In this document: one piece after another, positions 59,258-64,000 of the stretch
Position numbering within the stretch: position 1 is the stretch's first letter
Layout of the letters: every line of letters begins with the position of its first letter
Assembly: GCA_041918155.1 (NCBI GenBank)
Contig: JAYRWH010000040.1
Location: 29,087 to 93,086 of the forward strand
Length of the DNA stretch: 64,000 bases
Direction: 5' to 3'
Source: UBA668 sp041918155
GTDB taxonomy: Bacteria; Actinomycetota; Acidimicrobiia; Acidimicrobiales; Ilumatobacteraceae
Program-made: the position numbers and the translations under genes
The notes under the pieces: generated by a model
Database searches by the model: none
Told to the model about the DNA's origin: nothing
Seen by the model: only the letters and a program-made list of their open reading frames with translations

Positions 59258-59272
59258 GCGGCCTGAGGCCGC
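59258..59272. promoter_or_regulatory. Perfect palindrome in the leader of the SSB-like gene
   Basis: GCGGCCT-G-AGGCCGC, 7-bp arms around one base, 19 nt upstream of the start of the SSB-like gene. It could be a regulator site or an RNA hairpin close to the ribosome binding site. Confidence 0.3.
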
Positions 59273-59301
59273 TCGGTTGCTTTCGGGGGAAGTCGACACG
59301 A

Positions 59302-59307
59302 ACGCTA
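59302..59307 (-). promoter_or_regulatory. Candidate -10 box for the SSB-like gene
   Basis: TAGCGT on the minus strand, about 62 nt before the ATG at 59239; the leader would contain the palindrome at 59258-59272. Confidence 0.3.
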
Positions 59308-59361
59308 GGCGCGGGGTCTCACAAGGAAAGCGTCGCCGGGTCTCGTGCCGGCTCTGGCAGC

Positions 59362-60816
59362 TCAGCGCCCGAGCGTGCGCAACCGGTCGGCGACGTCGGC
59401 GAACTCGCGGTCAGCCTCGGCAACGAGCCCGAAGTAACGACGCGCCTTGATCACGTCGCCCGAGCGGTCGTACAGGTCGCCCAACACGTACCACTGGCGC
59501 AGATGGTGCTCGCGCGCCTTCTTGGGCACCTCGGTGGCCTTGCCCATCAGCTTCAGCGCGCCGGCGAGATCACCCTGGTCGGCGAGCGCACCGGCCGCCA
59601 CGATGCGGCCTTCGGCCATCAGCGCGGGCGCCGGCGAGGCGTCGCGCAGCTCTCGCCACAACAGGTCGACTTCGTGATAGCGCTTCATGGCCCGGTAGCA
59701 GTCGGCGAGCACGGCGTGATGGTCGAGCGTACTGCGCAAGTTGCGGGCGATCTCCAGCTCGGCAGCGGCCTTGCGCCACTGACCCAACCGGTACAGAGCA
59801 AGCCCAGCGATCTCGTGAGCGAAGGCCAGATCGGGGAGGTCGCGCAACACGGGCTGCACCATCCGCCGTGCGTCGGCGAAGCGTTCGCGCTCGAGCGCTT
59901 CGGCGGCCGACGTGAGGCGCTCCTGGTAGCGAGACTGGCGGGCGGCCGGAGCCACCCGCGCCAGATCCTCGGACACCTCGGGCGCGAGCTCGGGATCCTT
60001 GCGCTTGCGAACCGGAGCAGCCGGCGATGCGGCACGACGCGCGGCAACCTCGGCTTCGCGCCGCAGCGAGCCTTCGTCGACCCACTCCTCACGCTGCCAC
60101 GGGGGCGGAGCCGCGGCGGCGCGCTCGGGCTTCGGCCCGCGCTTGGCCTTGACCTCTTTCGAGCGCACCTCCGCAGCCGTCATCGGCCTTTCGACGCGAC
60201 GAGGTGCCGGCCGCTCGGGCCGACCACCGGGCCGGGCACCCGGGCGCCCGGTGGGACGGCCACCGCCCGGGCGGCCTGAGCCACCGCCGGCACCATCGTA
60301 TGAACGCGCCCCGCGGTCGGGGCGGTCACGTCCGGCGTCGCCGTCGGGACGCGGACCGCGTGCGGGGCGATCGATCCCGGCGTCTTCGCGCGGGTCGCGA
60401 CGCGGCGGACGGCCACGACCTGCACCGGCACCAGCGGGCCGGCCACGCCCATCGCCACCGTACGAACGGGTGGGACGATCCGAGCCCTCGGAACGGCCGC
60501 GCGACTCCGCGCCGTACGAACGGGCTGCACGACCCGGGCGATCCGTACTCTCCGGACGACCGCGCCCGTCCCCACCGTACGAACGCGCCGGACGACTGCT
60601 GGGCCGCGCTTGCTCGTCGCCCTCGGGGCGCCGGCGCGGGGCAGGACGCCCAGTGGCGCTCGAGCCCCCGGCGCCTCGCGCCGGTCCGGCGCTGCGCCCG
60701 GCCGCTGACGGCCGCGCTCCGCCCGTGCGTGGCGCTGCACCGTCGCCGGCCCCGGGACGGCCGCCCCGAACGGGTCGAGACGGTTGGCCAGGGCGGGGGC
60801 GGCGGTCGGTTGACAT
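59362..60816 (-). CDS. TPR protein with long disordered Arg/Gly/Pro-rich head
   Basis: A 484-residue protein. Residues 1 to about 240 are low complexity, rich in Arg, Gly, Pro and Ser, with repeated SYGGDGRGRP-type units. Residues about 290-484 form tetratricopeptide-like helix pairs (SAAEALERERFADARRMVQP, FAHEIAGLALYRLGQWRKAA, LADCYRAMKRYHEVD, YVLGDLYDRSGDVIKARRYF). The head looks like an RNA-binding RGG-type region, the tail like a protein-docking surface. A TPR gene also precedes the HAD-tlyA block in M. tuberculosis (Rv1691). Leaderless start 9 nt after TAGGAT; located just downstream of the rRNA operon on the same strand. Confidence 0.78.
   Translation of the reverse strand: MSTDRRPRPGQPSRPVRGGRPGAGDGAAPRTGGARPSAAGRSAGPARGAGGSSATGRPAPRRRPEGDEQARPSSRPARSYGGDGRGRPESTDRPGRAARSYGAESRGRSEGSDRPTRSYGGDGRGRPAGAGAGRGRPPRRDPREDAGIDRPARGPRPDGDAGRDRPDRGARSYDGAGGGSGRPGGGRPTGRPGARPGGRPERPAPRRVERPMTAAEVRSKEVKAKRGPKPERAAAAPPPWQREEWVDEGSLRREAEVAARRAASPAAPVRKRKDPELAPEVSEDLARVAPAARQSRYQERLTSAAEALERERFADARRMVQPVLRDLPDLAFAHEIAGLALYRLGQWRKAAAELEIARNLRSTLDHHAVLADCYRAMKRYHEVDLLWRELRDASPAPALMAEGRIVAAGALADQGDLAGALKLMGKATEVPKKAREHHLRQWYVLGDLYDRSGDVIKARRYFGLVAEADREFADVADRLRTLGR
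60290..60600 (-). repeat. Imperfect internal repeats coding for RSYGGDGRGRP-like units
   Basis: Four or so copies of a segment with the core CGTACGAACG or CGTATGAACG (plus strand near 60297, 60467, 60511 and 60578) encode R-S-Y-G/D units separated by R/G/P-rich linkers of 20-50 residues. Copies are diverged except at the SY core. Confidence 0.6.
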
Positions 60817-60825
60817 AGGGGTTCG

Positions 60826-60831
60826 ATCCTA
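60826..60831 (-). promoter_or_regulatory. -10 box for leaderless TPR gene
   Basis: TAGGAT on the minus strand, 9 nt before the ATG at 60816, just past the rRNA terminator. Confidence 0.45.
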
Positions 60832-60871
60832 TCCAGGAACTGCCCCCTCTGGTCGGGGTGCGTCAGGGGTG

Positions 60872-60910
60872 AAAAATGCCCGAAGCCCCACCATTGCTGG
60901 CGGGGCTTCG
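60872..60910 (-). terminator. Rho-independent terminator of the rRNA operon
   Basis: Read on the minus strand: CGAAGCCCC (60910-60902), inner CCA/TGG pairing, GGGGCTTCG (60889-60881), then GGCA and TTTTT (60876-60872). A 9-bp perfect stem plus T-run about 10 nt downstream of the 5S end. Confidence 0.85.
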
Positions 60911-60919
60911 AGTGCGGAA

Positions 60920-61035
<116 letters not shown>

Positions 61036-61131
61036 ATCTGTTGTTGTCAAGGATGCGCCACCTGACCCAAGAAAGGGGACAGGGAGGCAGCCCTCCAAGG
61101 ACTCCAGAGCAAGCACGAGCGATTGTAAATC

Positions 61132-64000
<2,869 letters not shown>

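Overview
The window is GC-rich (by eye well above 65 %, not computed) with GTG starts, ATGA/GTGA gene overlaps and few Shine-Dalgarno sites, as in Actinobacteria. A decaprenyl-phosphoryl-arabinose (DPA) gene set, an AftD-like protein and a gene order resembling M. tuberculosis Rv1691-Rv1711 support that phylum. A marine/soil acidimicrobial lineage (Ilumatobacter-like) is my best guess, but that is inference from general gene character, not a search.

Layout. 1-4723: an oligopeptide/dipeptide ABC importer operon (binding protein cut by the window edge, two permeases, two ATPases), then an AlkA-type DNA glycosylase. 5691-35762: about 30 kb of cell-envelope glycan genes. These comprise nine multi-pass GT-C-type proteins (one a tandem double module), two polyprenol-phosphate GT2 enzymes, one GT4 enzyme, three acyltransferase-3 proteins (two with SGNH domains), an AftD-like arabinosyltransferase, DprE2 and DprE1, and an MFS exporter. 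35759-40362: a tight minus-strand operon tyrA-aroA-HAD phosphatase-UbiA (DPPR synthase-like)-methyltransferase, linking shikimate genes to DPA synthesis. 40369-47900: rluB-scpB-scpA, divergent trpS, a Tat-exported protein, HD protein, xerD, Nudix and pyrG. 47989-60816: membrane protein, PAP2, murJ-recN-nadK-tlyA, a Lys/Pro/Ala-repeat phasin- or histone-H1-like protein, HAD phosphatase, DUF1015, class I aldolase, a short SSB-like protein and a TPR protein with a long disordered head. 60872-64000: terminator, 5S rRNA and most of a 23S rRNA, transcribed leftwards.

How it fits together. UbiA plus a phosphatase would make decaprenyl-phosphoryl-ribose. DprE1 and DprE2 epimerise it to DPA, the donor for AftD-type arabinosyltransferases. 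The Ppm1-like GT2 would supply polyprenol-phosphate-mannose to PIG-V-like and other GT-C enzymes. The acyltransferase-3/SGNH proteins would O-acylate the exported glycan. The region therefore looks like a locus for an acylated, arabinose- and mannose-containing envelope polysaccharide.

Sixteen starts sit 6-9 nt after a TAnnnT box, often GGTAnnnT, which suggests widespread leaderless transcription. No tRNA, CRISPR array, insertion sequence or prophage was seen, and no stretch over 300 bases lacks a gene.
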